Origin: Pirellulaceae bacterium
Lineage (GTDB): Bacteria > Planctomycetota > Planctomycetia > Pirellulales > Pirellulaceae
DNA length: 64,000 bases
NCBI GenBank assembly: GCA_023382975.1
Contig: JAHDXO010000003.1
Coordinates: forward strand, 108,632-172,631
Direction: 5' to 3'
In this document: one piece after another, positions 56,101 through 64,000 of the stretch
How the letters are laid out: the number at the start of each line of letters is the position of its first letter
Numbering within the stretch: the stretch's first letter is position 1
Made by a program: the position numbers and the translations under genes
The notes under the pieces: model-generated
The model's database searches: none
What the model saw: only the letters and a program-made list of their open reading frames with translations
Told to the model about the DNA's origin: nothing

Positions 56101-56757
56101 CGTGCCGCGGATCACCGGGCGATCCGGGTCCAAGGCCCGCTCGCGGTGCGCGGCGATCAGGTTGTCGTCCAGCATCGAGCGGATATCCTCGTCGGTCAGC
56201 AACTCCATCTTGTTCACCTCGTGCGACGTGCGGAAGCCGTCGAAGAAGTGCAGGAACGGAAGTCGCGCTTGATAGGTGGCCGAATGCGCGATCATGGCCA
56301 TGTCCTGCGCCTCGACCACCGAGCCGGACGCCAGCATCGCCCACCCGCAACTGCGCACCGACATCACGTCGCTGTGGTCGCCGAAAATCGACAAGGCGTG
56401 CGTGGCCAGTGTCCGAGCCGAAACGTGGAACACCGCCGGCGTCAGTTCGCCGGCGATCTTGAACATGTTGGGAATCATCAGCAACAGACCCTGCGACGCC
56501 GTGAACGTCGTCGTCAGCGCTCCTGCCTGAATGGCGCCGTGGCAGGCGCCCGCCGCTCCGCCCTCGCTCTGCATCTCGATCACGTCCGGAATGGCCCCGA
56601 ACACGTTAGGGATTCCGGCCGCCGCCCAGGCGTCCGACAGTTCGCCCATCGTCGACGAAGGGGTAATCGGATAGATCGCCACGACTTCGCTGCACTTGTG
56701 AGCGACGTAGGCCGCCGCTTCGTTGCCGTCCACCGTGACCCATTGACGCTTACTCAC
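53176..56757 (-). CDS. nifJ: Pyruvate:ferredoxin (flavodoxin) oxidoreductase
   Basis: A single-chain 1193-residue enzyme of standard length that converts pyruvate + CoA to acetyl-CoA + CO2 with reduced ferredoxin. Seen in order: pyruvate-binding AIYPITPSSTMGELSD (~30), the gamma domain with GLGSDGTVGANKNTVKII (~430), two ferredoxin clusters CIQCGLCALVCP (~692) and CTGCGVCVDVCP (~757), CAGCGETPYVKLM (~827) for the third cluster, and TPP motif GGDGWAYDIGFGG to YSNTGGQASKATP (~985-1012). GTG start with GAGGAG upstream. It supports anaerobic or microaerobic metabolism and pairs with ackA at 21 kb. Confidence 0.97.
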   Translation of the reverse strand: MSKRQWVTVDGNEAAAYVAHKCSEVVAIYPITPSSTMGELSDAWAAAGIPNVFGAIPDVIEMQSEGGAAGACHGAIQAGALTTTFTASQGLLLMIPNMFKIAGELTPAVFHVSARTLATHALSIFGDHSDVMSVRSCGWAMLASGSVVEAQDMAMIAHSATYQARLPFLHFFDGFRTSHEVNKMELLTDEDIRSMLDDNLIAAHRERALDPDRPVIRGTAQNPDVFFQAREACNPFYDAAPGIVQKTMDRFAALTGRQYHLFDYVGAPDAERIVILMGSGIGAAQEAVEQMVAAGEKVGMVIVRLFRPFDVSAFISTLPNTVKKIAVLDRTKEPGATGEPLYQDVAAAVMESWADRPGGNGSLPKIIAGRYGLSSKEFTPAMVKAVFDELNSATPKKRFTLGIVDDVTQLSLTWDPDFSTEKSDVKCSIFYGLGSDGTVGANKNTVKIIGENTNLFAQGYFVYDSKKAGAMTVSHLRFSPRPINSTYLIDRASFVACHQPVFLERMDVLEKAEQGATFLLNTPYGPDEIWDHLPLELQQAIIDKQLKFYVIDALTVAREAGMGGRINTVMQTCFFAMSNVLPRDEAIDHIKQAIYKTYGKRGEAVVQRNYAAVDASIAHLHEVKVPAQATSKLRRLPPVTGSITDFVERVTSAIVAGKGDLLPVSAMPIDGTFPTATAQYEKRSIAVEIPIWDADICIQCGLCALVCPHAAIRAKAYPDAAAAGAPATFVSRKYTGKDLPEHKFTIQVAPDDCTGCGVCVDVCPAKSKEEVKHKAINMEHKLEHLDRERANYDFFLSIPDLDRSKVNSATVKGSQLLLPLFEYSGACAGCGETPYVKLMSQLFGDRIVAANATGCSSIYGGNLPTTPYTVNAEGRGPAWCNSLFEDNAEFGLGFRLALDMRKHFAETLLKTLAGQIGDDLVGELINSAQDSEEEIFAQRRRIATLLQRLEGNNSPEAQRLRSVADALARKSVWIIGGDGWAYDIGFGGLDHVFSTGRDVNILVLDTGVYSNTGGQASKATPRGAVAKFAAAGKSVNKKDLGMIAASYGNVYVGQVALGANPAQAVKVFREAESWRGPSLILAYSHCIAHGIEMTTAMTHQKDVVRSGFWPLYRFDPRLAHDGGRPFQLDSRKPNLSFKEVASKEARFAMLTRSNPERAEYLFKMAQQDIDDLWHYYEQLAGVERDIADNKGGK

Positions 56758-57291
56758 GTGACTCTCCTCGATCGGTTAAGACGAATATCGATCGGCGGCT
56801 TCGAACCAGCCGCTTTTCAGCACGAGAAAGACTCCAACCGTAGAAGTCCACTCGTTCGTTCCCCTGTTCAACAGACAAGCACCACCAGACGGCAAACACC
56901 GAGCGGTCATCCCTGACGACTTCACCAGCGACTGCCCGATCGACATCTGCTGGACGGGGAACAACCTGGCCCTGACAGATGAGCCCGGAAACGCCGTGAA
57001 GGTTTTCAGGTGGGTTTGTCCCGCTTATCATAGCGAAATCTGCGCGGGGCTCAACCGTACCAAGCGCGTTTCCGAATCCGGTTTTCGATCCACCGGATGG
57101 GAATTCTTGAAATTTTCTTTTTCGATTCGCCGGAGGAGTGGCCAAGTCGCGCCGCTGACTCGCGGTTTTCGGGCAAACAAAAGCAGTTGCGGCGGCCGAA
57201 GAAGACGGCCGCTTTGAACCTTCCAACACCCTCGGCCGCATGGCTTCGCGCTAACAGTCGTGCGCGAAGCCGCGCGTCACAAGTCTCTTGG
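56758..57291. other. Gap of 534 bp without a supported gene
   Basis: Between the nifJ start and the stop of the Gfo/Idh/MocA gene. No convincing frame is present. It should hold the nifJ promoter; I note a hairpin at 57193-57213 (listed separately) and otherwise nothing clear. Confidence 0.5.
57193..57213. terminator. Hairpin, possible terminator of the Gfo/Idh/MocA gene
   Basis: A perfect 7-bp GC stem (GCGGCCG/CGGCCGC) with loop AAGAAGA lies 79 bp past the oxidoreductase stop. It is followed by TTT on the plus strand and by a T-rich stretch (CTTTTGTTTG) on the minus strand. Confidence 0.4.
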
Positions 57292-58473
57292 TTACCGGAC
57301 GTCGTCCATCGATACCCAACGCTTCTCCGCGGCCGAGAGCATGGACGCTTCCAGAACTCGTTGCGTCTGGTACGCGTCTTCGAAAGTCGGGATCGGCACG
57401 GTGGGTTTCTGGCCTGCGATCTCGCAGAGGAAGTCGTAGGCTTCGTTGGTGAACGTGTGTTCGTAGCCGATGATGTGCGCGTCCGGCCACCAGTTCGCCA
57501 CGTAAGGATGGTCGCCGCCGTGGGTACACATGATCGTGGTCCAGCCCTGCGCCCGCCGCGGCAGACGCGCGTCGTAGTACTCCAGTTCGTTCATACGCTC
57601 GAAGTCGAACTTCAACGAGCCTTTGGTACCGTTGATTTCGAAACCGTTGCGGTTCTGGTTGCCGGTCGCCTGGCGCGCCGCTTCGAAACTAGCCACGGCT
57701 CCGCCCGAGAAACGGGCCAAGAACAGCACGGTGTCGTCCACCGTGACGTCCCCCATGTCCGAACCGGCCTCCAATCCCGCGCCGATCCCGCCGGCCGTGA
57801 CGCCGGTCATCTTCTTCCGCTTCTTCACGAAGGTCTCGGCGATCGCGCCGCAAATTTCCGTGATTTCTTGACCGGTCACAAAGCGGGTCATGTCGATGAT
57901 GTGGGCGTTCAAATCGCCGTGGGCACCCGAGCCCGCTTGCTCCTTGATGAACCGCCACGCCAACGGAATCGAGTCGTCGGCCCAGTCCTGCAGGTAGTGG
58001 GCTCGCACGTGGCGAATGTCGCCGATCTCGCCGTCTTTGACCATCTGATGGGCCAACGCCACGGCCGGGCAGCGGCGATAGCAGAACCAGACCGCCGTCT
58101 TGACGCCCGCCTTCTTCGCCGCTTCGGCCATCTCGCGCGCCTCGGCTAGTGTACCGGCAATCGGCTTCTCGCAAGCGACCGCTTTTCCGGCCGCAATCGC
58201 CGCCTTGGCCGGCGGGGCATGCATGAAGTTGGGCGTCACGATGTCCACCAAACCGATCTCGGGCGAGCGAACCACTGCCTCCCAGTCCGTCGAAGCGTTC
58301 TTCCAACCCCAGTTCTCCGCGAACGCTTGTGGATTCTCCGCTTCCTGACCGAACACGGTGTGCATCACCGGCTTGAGCGGCGGCTTGAAGAACTTACCCA
58401 CCTGACCCCAAGCGTTGGAATGGGACCGTCCCATGAAACCCTGGCCAATCATTGCGACATTAATCGTGCTCAT
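57292..58473 (-). CDS. Gfo/Idh/MocA family NAD(P)-dependent oxidoreductase
   Basis: A 393-residue protein. N-terminal Rossmann motif VAMIGQGFMGRSHSNAW, then IGLVDIVTPNFMH, the EKP motif in VACEKPIAGTLAEA, and the C-terminal substrate half with GTKGSLKFDFERMNELEYYD. The family oxidises or reduces sugars and related polyols, and many are present in planctomycetes. The ATG at 58473 matches the family start. The substrate is unknown. Confidence 0.93.
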   Translation of the reverse strand: MSTINVAMIGQGFMGRSHSNAWGQVGKFFKPPLKPVMHTVFGQEAENPQAFAENWGWKNASTDWEAVVRSPEIGLVDIVTPNFMHAPPAKAAIAAGKAVACEKPIAGTLAEAREMAEAAKKAGVKTAVWFCYRRCPAVALAHQMVKDGEIGDIRHVRAHYLQDWADDSIPLAWRFIKEQAGSGAHGDLNAHIIDMTRFVTGQEITEICGAIAETFVKKRKKMTGVTAGGIGAGLEAGSDMGDVTVDDTVLFLARFSGGAVASFEAARQATGNQNRNGFEINGTKGSLKFDFERMNELEYYDARLPRRAQGWTTIMCTHGGDHPYVANWWPDAHIIGYEHTFTNEAYDFLCEIAGQKPTVPIPTFEDAYQTQRVLEASMLSAAEKRWVSMDDVR

Positions 58474-58836
58474 TCGTGTCTCCTCGAAAGCATGGGAAAA
58501 CGGCTCGAAAGTCCGAAACCATCCAATTTTCCCCAGCCAACCAAAACCTGAGATGAAATAACAAGCTGAGGATGGACGGATTTTTTAATCCGCAGTCGGG
58601 GGTTTTGCAACGGGGCAGCGAACGACGCAGCGACTGGGAGTTCCGGAACTGAGGCCCGCTGCCTTGCTCCATCAGGCCAGCGGGCACGGCACATTGCAAC
58701 CGATTCCGGTGAATTTTCGCATAAGAAATTGCGTTTTTTGGTGTACGCCGCTTGAAAAGATGGATCGGACTGATAGAAAGCCTCGGTTGCGAAGAGCGAA
58801 CAGTAGGTTTAGGACTACCAAACACAGGAAGCCAAG
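58474..58836. other. 363-bp divergent promoter region
   Basis: It separates the Gfo/Idh/MocA gene from folE. A candidate folE promoter is TTGAAA at 58752 and TAGAAA at 58774, 16 bp apart. A PreQ1-type riboswitch was looked for and not found. Confidence 0.35.
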
Positions 58837-59481
58837 ATGAGTATCACTTTCGACTCCCACGTTGGCACATGCTGCGAACAGCGTTACATCCCAGAGACCA
58901 AGTCCACACCACGGCGCAAAGATGTCGATTTGGCCACGATCGAACGCGCGGTTCGGACCATTTTGACGGCGGTCGGCGAGGATCCGGATCGCCCGGGCTT
59001 GAAAGAAACGCCCCGGCGCGTGGCTCGCATGTACAAGGAGATGTTCTCCGGCCTGCACACGGATCCGGCCCGGCATCTCCATGTCACGTTCCCGGAAGAC
59101 TACGACGAGATGGTCTTGGTGCGCGATATCAGTTTCACCAGCATGTGCGAGCATCATCTGCTGCCCTTCAGCGGCGTGGCGCACGTGGCCTACATTCCCA
59201 ACGGTCGCGTGACTGGTCTCAGCAAACTGGCTCGCGTGGTCGAAGAAGTTTCGCGCCGTCCCCAGGTCCAGGAACGCATGACGGCCGAGGTGGCGGATAT
59301 GATCGAACGCGAGTTGCAGACTAGCGGTGTCGCGGTTGTGGTCAAGGCCGAGCATTCCTGCATGTCGATTCGCGGCGTCCGCAAGCCGGGGAGCCAGACG
59401 GTAACCAGCGCCCTGCGCGGCGTGTTCAAGACCAATGAGTCCAGCCGGGCCGAAGTCATGTCGCTGATCAACAACGGTTGA
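58837..59481 (+). CDS. folE: GTP cyclohydrolase I
   Basis: A 214-residue enzyme that forms 7,8-dihydroneopterin triphosphate from GTP. Zinc ligands are visible in [11 protein letters not shown] and in [20 protein letters not shown]; the family motif [20 protein letters not shown] lies between. The N-terminal ~25 residues are an extension. AGGAAG precedes the ATG. It is followed 67 bp later by a QueD/PTPS-type gene, so the pair may serve tetrahydropterin or preQ0 formation rather than folate alone. Confidence 0.95.
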   Translation: MSITFDSHVGTCCEQRYIPETKSTPRRKDVDLATIERAVRTILTAVGEDPDRPGLKETPRRVARMYKEMFSGLHTDPARHLHVTFPEDYDEMVLVRDISFTSMCEHHLLPFSGVAHVAYIPNGRVTGLSKLARVVEEVSRRPQVQERMTAEVADMIERELQTSGVAVVVKAEHSCMSIRGVRKPGSQTVTSALRGVFKTNESSRAEVMSLINNG

Positions 59482-59548
59482 CTCCAGGCCACATGCCCTC
59501 GGAGCGACACCCCCGCAGGCCACCGGCTGAACCGTACAGGATGCCATC

Positions 59549-60034
59549 ATGATCGTTCAGAAAGACTACAAGTTCTACGCGGCTCACCGCAACGAAGAGC
59601 TGCAAGATAAATGCCGCAATCTCCACGGCCACCGCTACGGGGTCCGCTGCTTCTTCGAGACGCATCGCAGCGGGTCGTATTCGACGCTGTTCGCCGAGTT
59701 CGACGACAAGATCGAACCGCTCATCAAGAATCACTACGACCACGCGATGCTGATCAATGTCCACGACCCCTTGTACGAGACGCTGTGCCAGCACACGCAG
59801 CGGACGGGCGAGGCGTTCAAACTGAAGGAGTTCGAACGCCCGACTTCAGTCGAGAATTTGGCGTTTCAACTGTTTTCGGAGATCACCGATTTGGGCTTCA
59901 CGCTTGATCGGATCGAGATTCGCGAAACCGACACATCGGTCGTCAGCTACACGCGAGCCGACTGGATCGCCGACAGCCGCCTGTTCGCCCGGCAGAAGCA
60001 GGAAGGTCGAGCGCCGCACGCGGTCGCCAACTGA
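59549..60034 (+). CDS. 6-pyruvoyl-tetrahydropterin synthase/QueD-like protein
   Basis: A 161-residue protein. Zinc ligands His13 (YAAHRNEEL), His26 and His28 (NLHGHRY) and the reactive Cys22 (KCRNLHGH) are present, together with YDHAMLINVHDP, RPTSVENLAFQLF and RIEIRETDTSVVSYT. The substrate is dihydroneopterin triphosphate, the product of the folE gene upstream. It is either 6-carboxytetrahydropterin synthase (queuosine route) or a PTPS-type enzyme; no queC, queE or queF is in the window to decide. Confidence 0.88.
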   Translation: MIVQKDYKFYAAHRNEELQDKCRNLHGHRYGVRCFFETHRSGSYSTLFAEFDDKIEPLIKNHYDHAMLINVHDPLYETLCQHTQRTGEAFKLKEFERPTSVENLAFQLFSEITDLGFTLDRIEIRETDTSVVSYTRADWIADSRLFARQKQEGRAPHAVAN

Positions 60035-60201
60035 CGCCGAGGATCCATCCAGGGGCTGCGAATCCACCGCGGCTGCCAGGACGAGTAGGTGCCTGTGCGA
60101 ACATGTTCGCTCGATTGGAGGGCCGGCTTTAGCTGGCTATTCCGGGTTGCGTGCTGTCGGAACCGGAAGCTGCCTCGTGATCGGGCGCTCACAAGCCGTT
60201 T

Positions 60202-61998
60202 CTAGTGCGGTTCGTCAACTCCTTCCTCGAAACGCCAATAGCGGTCGAGCGTCAACTGCTCGCCGCGCCAGGTCTGCGTCTCGCCCCACGGCCATTGGAC
60301 CGAAACGCTGCTCACGCATTCGGCGTTGCCGAGTCCGATCAGGATTCGCGAATCGCTGGACGACAGGTACTTGCCGCCGCTAGTGGCAAAACGCGTGATT
60401 TGCCGGCCCCCCGCCGCGACGCGGATGGTGGCGCCGGCAACGGGACGGTGGCCTCGGCCCACCAGTTGCAGACCGAGCCAATGGGCAGGTTCGGCCTCGA
60501 ACGCGACATTTCGCAGCAGCGTGACCGGCGTATTGCAGTGACTGATGATAATGTCGGGCCACCCATCGTTGTCCAGATCGCCGACTGCCAGGCCGCGGCC
60601 CAGGGCCGGGCGAGAGAAGTACGGACCGCCTTGCGGACTGATATCGCGGAAGAACCGGCGGCCGCCATGTTCGACGTTGCGGAAAAGGACCGGTTGCTGT
60701 TGAAATGTCGTTCCGACAGGATAGCGCAGCACGTGGCCGTTGACGATGATCAGATCAAGCCAGCCGTTGTTCCGCAAGTCCACCAGCGCGGTTCCGAACC
60801 CGACAAACCCCTGCCCCAGTGCGCCCAAACCGACCGCCTGCGACTGGTGCAGGAATTGACCGTTGCCCAGATTCGCGTACAGGGCGTGCAATTCGTTCTG
60901 GAAATTCGTGACCAGCAGCGAACAACGTCCCTGGCCATCAAAGTCGCCGACGTCCAGTCCCATGCTGCCGTTGTAACGCCCCCGGTCGTCGACAGCCACG
61001 CCCGCGATCATCCCGCGTTCTTCGAATCGTCCGTCTCCCTGATTCACGTACAGATGATTGTCTCCGTCATCGTTGGCCACGTACAGATCGGGGCGCCCGT
61101 CCTCGTCGATGCCCGCCAGGATGACGCCCAGTCCCTTTCCGCTCGCCAATCCGGCTCGGTCGGAGACTTCGGCAAACGTTCTTCCGTCGAAGTGATACAA
61201 CGAGTCAGGCAGCGGACGGAACCGCTGAGGCGGACAGACATCGCGCCGCCCCGGTTCGCCCGCCCGCGAACAAACCGGGTCGTTCGCCGTGGACCAGTCG
61301 AGATACCGGCAAACGTACAAGTCCATTCGCCCGTCGCCCGTCAGGTCTCCCCACGCGGCGCCGGTACACCAGCGATCGTCGACCAGCCCCATTTCCCTGG
61401 TGACGTCCGCGAATCGTCTTCCTCCGTCGTCGCGGGGCCGATTGTGGTACAAAGCCGTGCCGCCAAAGCCGGTGACCAACAGATCCGGCCAGCCATCGTT
61501 GTCGAAGTCGCCCGCCAAGCAACCGTGCGAATAGAAAGGCGCCGCGGACAAGCCGGCTTCGTCCGTAACATCCGTGAATCGCCAGCTTTGCAGGTTTCGA
61601 TAGAGCCGTCCGGGCAAGCCGCGTGGCGGATCGCCCGGTTGTTCCGACAATTCGCCGCCGCCGGCAAAAAAGATGTCCAGCCACCCGTCGCCGTCGTAGT
61701 CCAACAGCGCGATGCCGCCCCCCACGGATTCCAGGATCGTGTACCGGTCCGCCTCTTCCCCGTTGCGATAGGCGAAGTCGATCCCGGATTGCGCCGTGAC
61801 GTCGCGCAGCAGTTCGGGACCAATCGCCCGGCTCTCCGGCAGCGCCGGCGTGGATTCCGAAGGGGGTGGGGCACTCTCCGGCTGGCGACAGGCGGAAAGC
61901 ATGCTCAACAGACCGATCGCCGTCAGCAGCGTTGCCGCGACGCGCCGGCCCGGTGTCCGTCGCATCGTCGTCCCGCCTTCGTGCCTTCGGACCGTCAT
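60202..61998 (-). CDS. CRTAC1/ASPIC-UnbV family lipoprotein with FG-GAP repeats
   Basis: About 598 residues with a lipoprotein signal (GLLSMLSACRQ). FG-GAP/VCBS calcium-loop repeats occur, e.g. LLDYDGDGWLDIFFAGG, GDFDNDGWPDLLVTGF, GDLTGDGRMDLYVCRYL and GDLDNDGWPDIIISHC, which form a propeller. The C-terminal ASPIC/UnbV domain has GATIRVAAGGRQITR and LIGLGNAECVSSVSVQWPWG. The start codon at 61998 overlaps the TPR gene's stop (ATGA), so the two are coupled. Such pairs are common in planctomycetes and of unknown function. Confidence 0.9.
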   Translation of the reverse strand: MTVRRHEGGTTMRRTPGRRVAATLLTAIGLLSMLSACRQPESAPPPSESTPALPESRAIGPELLRDVTAQSGIDFAYRNGEEADRYTILESVGGGIALLDYDGDGWLDIFFAGGGELSEQPGDPPRGLPGRLYRNLQSWRFTDVTDEAGLSAAPFYSHGCLAGDFDNDGWPDLLVTGFGGTALYHNRPRDDGGRRFADVTREMGLVDDRWCTGAAWGDLTGDGRMDLYVCRYLDWSTANDPVCSRAGEPGRRDVCPPQRFRPLPDSLYHFDGRTFAEVSDRAGLASGKGLGVILAGIDEDGRPDLYVANDDGDNHLYVNQGDGRFEERGMIAGVAVDDRGRYNGSMGLDVGDFDGQGRCSLLVTNFQNELHALYANLGNGQFLHQSQAVGLGALGQGFVGFGTALVDLRNNGWLDLIIVNGHVLRYPVGTTFQQQPVLFRNVEHGGRRFFRDISPQGGPYFSRPALGRGLAVGDLDNDGWPDIIISHCNTPVTLLRNVAFEAEPAHWLGLQLVGRGHRPVAGATIRVAAGGRQITRFATSGGKYLSSSDSRILIGLGNAECVSSVSVQWPWGETQTWRGEQLTLDRYWRFEEGVDEPH

Positions 61999-63077
61999 GG
62001 GTGAAGACTTCCCTTCTCCTGCAGCGACCGCAGACGTTCCTCGAACTGAGCATCGATCTCCGCCACGCGGTCGCGATAGCGCTGGGCGTCCTCCGGGCGT
62101 CCGGCCAGTTGCAGACAACGGGCCAGGGCCAGGTTGGGATCTCGTCGATTCGGTTGAAGCTCGATCGCTGCACGGAGCCATCGCTCGGCCGCGTCCCATC
62201 GTCGCAACTCCAGCGAGATCTCGCCCAGTTCCAGCAGGGCTTCGTAGTCGCCCGGTGCCGTCGTGAGAAGCTCGTCCAGCAACCGAGTCGCCTGTTCGTG
62301 TTCACCCAGCGACCGGAAGCAGCGGGCACGGGTCAATCGCACATCGCGGTCGTCGGGCGGTAGGTTCCGCAGTTGGTCGAGGTGGTCGAGCGCCTCGCGA
62401 GGAGCGGAACGCGAGAGCAATTCGGCAAGCCGCCGTCGCGCCTGGTCGTGATCGGGCTCGGCTTCGACCACTCGGCGAAAATGGCCGGCGGCGGTATCGA
62501 CATCGCCCGTGCGGATGGCGATCTCCCCGGCCCAAATCCAGCTTTGAAGCCGATCCGGAGCCCGGTCGCAGTGCCCATCCCACAACTCCAAACACGTCAG
62601 TGCCAGGGCGACATCGACGCGGTGCAGGCTGCCGACGATCGCGGCTTCCAGAATCAACCGGCTCTCGGCAGTCGCGGGGTGGGCCCGGCAGACGGCCAGT
62701 AAATGGTCGATATGCCGAGTGTCCCCGTTTTGCAGTTGCAGCAGCAGGCGTTCCAGTTCGACCGCATCGGGAACGGCATGGGCTCGCCCCGCGGCATCCA
62801 ACAGCCGCTCGGCATCGGCCGTCGCCCCGTCGCGGCGAGCTGCCTGGGCGGCCAAGAGCAACACCTGGTCGTCGCGCGGCCAGATGTGCAGACATTCTTC
62901 CAGCAGTCCGCGGGCGCGCGGAAAATCGCGGTCCAACAGAGCCGCTTCGGCCGCTCGGAAACGAGACGTAGCCCACATTTGCCGAGCCAGATGGACCAGC
63001 ATCCCGCCAATGACCAGCAACAGCAATGCAATCAACAGAATCCGTCGCGCTGAGACGACGATCGACGAATGTGCCAT
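61995..63077 (-). CDS. Membrane-anchored TPR protein
   Basis: About 360 residues with one N-terminal membrane segment (ILLIALLLLVIGGMLVHLA). TPR units cover most of the rest, e.g. AEAALLDRDFPRARGLLEEC, GEIAIRTGDVDTAAGHFRR and EISLELRRWDAAERWLRAA. TPRs bind partner proteins; the coupled CRTAC gene is the likely partner. The ATG at 63077 is chosen to keep the membrane helix near the N-terminus. Confidence 0.88.
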   Translation of the reverse strand: MAHSSIVVSARRILLIALLLLVIGGMLVHLARQMWATSRFRAAEAALLDRDFPRARGLLEECLHIWPRDDQVLLLAAQAARRDGATADAERLLDAAGRAHAVPDAVELERLLLQLQNGDTRHIDHLLAVCRAHPATAESRLILEAAIVGSLHRVDVALALTCLELWDGHCDRAPDRLQSWIWAGEIAIRTGDVDTAAGHFRRVVEAEPDHDQARRRLAELLSRSAPREALDHLDQLRNLPPDDRDVRLTRARCFRSLGEHEQATRLLDELLTTAPGDYEALLELGEISLELRRWDAAERWLRAAIELQPNRRDPNLALARCLQLAGRPEDAQRYRDRVAEIDAQFEERLRSLQEKGSLHP

Positions 63078-63148
63078 CCTCAACCGCGCCCGGTAAAAGT
63101 GGAATTTCAACAAGTTAGCATAAGCAAAATTATTTTTTGTGATACCAC

Positions 63149-63177
63149 TTGACAGCGATTTCGAATCGTTTCATTCT
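63149..63177 (+). promoter_or_regulatory. Candidate promoter of the DUF1559 gene
   Basis: TTGACA at 63149-63154 is a perfect -35 box. After 17 bases comes CATTCT, a weak -10. It lies about 80 bp upstream of the DUF1559 start codon, a suitable distance. The -10 match is poor. Confidence 0.35.
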
Positions 63178-63256
63178 GTAGATCCTGTTCTTTGTAGGGG
63201 ATCGGTTTCCAACAACTGACCTACTTTCTCTTCTTGTACCTTGTGGGAGTTCGCTT

Positions 63257-64000
63257 ATGTCTATGTTGCGTAAAGGACGACTGGTCCGATCTGGCTTCAC
63301 ACTGGTCGAATTGCTGGTCGTGATCGCCATCATTGGAATTCTTGTTGCCTTGCTTCTGCCCGCCATTCAAGCCGCGCGAGAAGCTTCCCGGCGTGCCCAA
63401 TGCTCGAACCACCTGAAACAACTGGGCTTGGCAATCCACAATTTCCACGATGGTCGGAAGTACAAGCCGCCGGGGACAACCCGGGATCAGCCTCCGTTCG
63501 GCCCGGCCGCTTCGAATTGGGGAGCCAGTTGGTTGGTGTATATCTTGCCCTACGTCGAGCAACAGGGACTTTGGGACCAGTTGACGATCGGCGGTGGAAC
63601 GGGCTACGGCAACGCCACGAATGGTCCTTTCTACACTGGACACATGATTCCCGTCTATCGATGTCCATCCACGCCGCTACCGGAATTGACCACAGGCACG
63701 GTTCCCGGGAGCGGCAATCTGATGCTGCCGACCTACGTGGGAATCGCAGGTGCAGTCAATGGGTTGATCCCCGGCTACACGGAGACCCGCAACAAGCCGC
63801 CGGGGGCCGCCACCAACTGTTGTTCCGGCGGAATTCTGTCCAACGGCGGAGGGCTGCCTCCAAATCTGAAGCAGACGTTCGCTCACCTGACCGACGGCAA
63901 TTCGAATGTGATGATGGTGAGCGAGCACGGCGATTTTCTGCTGATTGAGAACAACATCAAGGTCGCCTGGACTGGGGCGGGGCCCCACGGTTGGACGATC
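63257..64000 (+). CDS. DUF1559 prepilin-like protein (3' end outside window)
   Basis: 248 codons are visible and the frame is still open at base 64000. The N-terminus is a type IV/II prepilin signal: [20 protein letters not shown] with Glu5 of the mature protein, followed by [19 protein letters not shown] and [18 protein letters not shown]1559 proteins are an expanded family in planctomycetes, thought to be exported by a type II-like system. A GGGAG site lies eight bases before the ATG at 63257. Confidence 0.93.
   Translation, partial: MSMLRKGRLVRSGFTLVELLVVIAIIGILVALLLPAIQAAREASRRAQCSNHLKQLGLAIHNFHDGRKYKPPGTTRDQPPFGPAASNWGASWLVYILPYVEQQGLWDQLTIGGGTGYGNATNGPFYTGHMIPVYRCPSTPLPELTTGTVPGSGNLMLPTYVGIAGAVNGLIPGYTETRNKPPGAATNCCSGGILSNGGGLPPNLKQTFAHLTDGNSNVMMVSEHGDFLLIENNIKVAWTGAGPHGWTI

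Noticed and set aside
53224..56916. A 1230-codon open frame antisense to nifJ
   Set aside because: Its length comes from high-GC codon bias opposite a real gene; the translation is Arg/Gln/His-rich and lacks any domain.
58474..58836. PreQ1 riboswitch upstream of folE
   Set aside because: I could not find a C-rich loop pairing with an A-rich tail near the start codon.

Overview
The window is high-GC bacterial DNA and almost certainly comes from a planctomycete (Planctomycetota, probably Pirellulales-like). The evidence is the gene content: a BBP7-type outer-membrane beta-barrel protein at the left edge, a DUF1559 prepilin-like protein at the right edge, a secreted sulfatase, a CRTAC/ASPIC-UnbV lipoprotein paired with a TPR protein, a very large PQQ-propeller/carbohydrate-binding protein, a GH172 (DUF2961) protein and many secreted hydrolase-like proteins. 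Gene density is moderate. Many intergenic gaps hold short palindromic repeats rather than genes.

Left part (1-9.4 kb): a partial BBP7 gene, endonuclease III divergent from a PYROXD2-like FAD oxidoreductase, a secreted pectate-lyase-fold protein, and a five-PAS orphan sensor kinase. From 9.7 to 17.4 kb lies a decayed type I restriction-modification island that abuts the 3' end of a tRNA-Glu(CTC) gene. It is bounded by two diverged ~115-bp direct repeats. It holds an HTH gene, hsdM with two in-frame nonsense codons, an IS200-like Y1 transposase surrounded by at least seven copies of its apparent repeat partner, an intact hsdS, and a 3'-truncated hsdR that also carries a perfect 26-bp inverted repeat inserted in frame.

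Middle (17.5-38 kb): hrpB, a VapBC-type toxin-antitoxin pair, acetate kinase, a lipoprotein, the GH172 protein, gene relics and a Gly/Met-rich membrane protein. Next come an ISKra4-like transposase relic and a stand-alone TIR-domain protein of the Cap12/TIR-like class, which is the best candidate for a defence function. A four-gene heavy-metal efflux operon follows (outer-membrane factor, Cys-rich lipoprotein, His-rich adaptor, RND pump), then a type II secretion F-like protein convergent with a class IV aminotransferase.

Right part (38-64 kb): the 1.66-kresidue propeller protein, the sulfatase, an ankyrin-repeat protein, a trans-sulfuration PLP enzyme, a large OMF lipoprotein, GGCT and Uma2 proteins, and a translationally coupled pyruvate:ferredoxin oxidoreductase/DHOD-like pair. 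These are followed by a Gfo/Idh/MocA oxidoreductase, folE with a 6-pyruvoyl-tetrahydropterin-synthase-like gene, the TPR/CRTAC operon and the start of a DUF1559 gene.

Functional groups: pyruvate oxidation to acetyl-CoA (nifJ) and acetate kinase fit fermentative energy metabolism, and the Cus-like operon handles metal stress. The secreted pectate-lyase, GH172, sulfatase and propeller/CBM proteins fit polysaccharide use typical of the phylum. No single large novel operon is evident. The most unusual features are the decaying RM island, the insertion of a palindromic element into hsdR, and at least five distinct palindromic repeat families.
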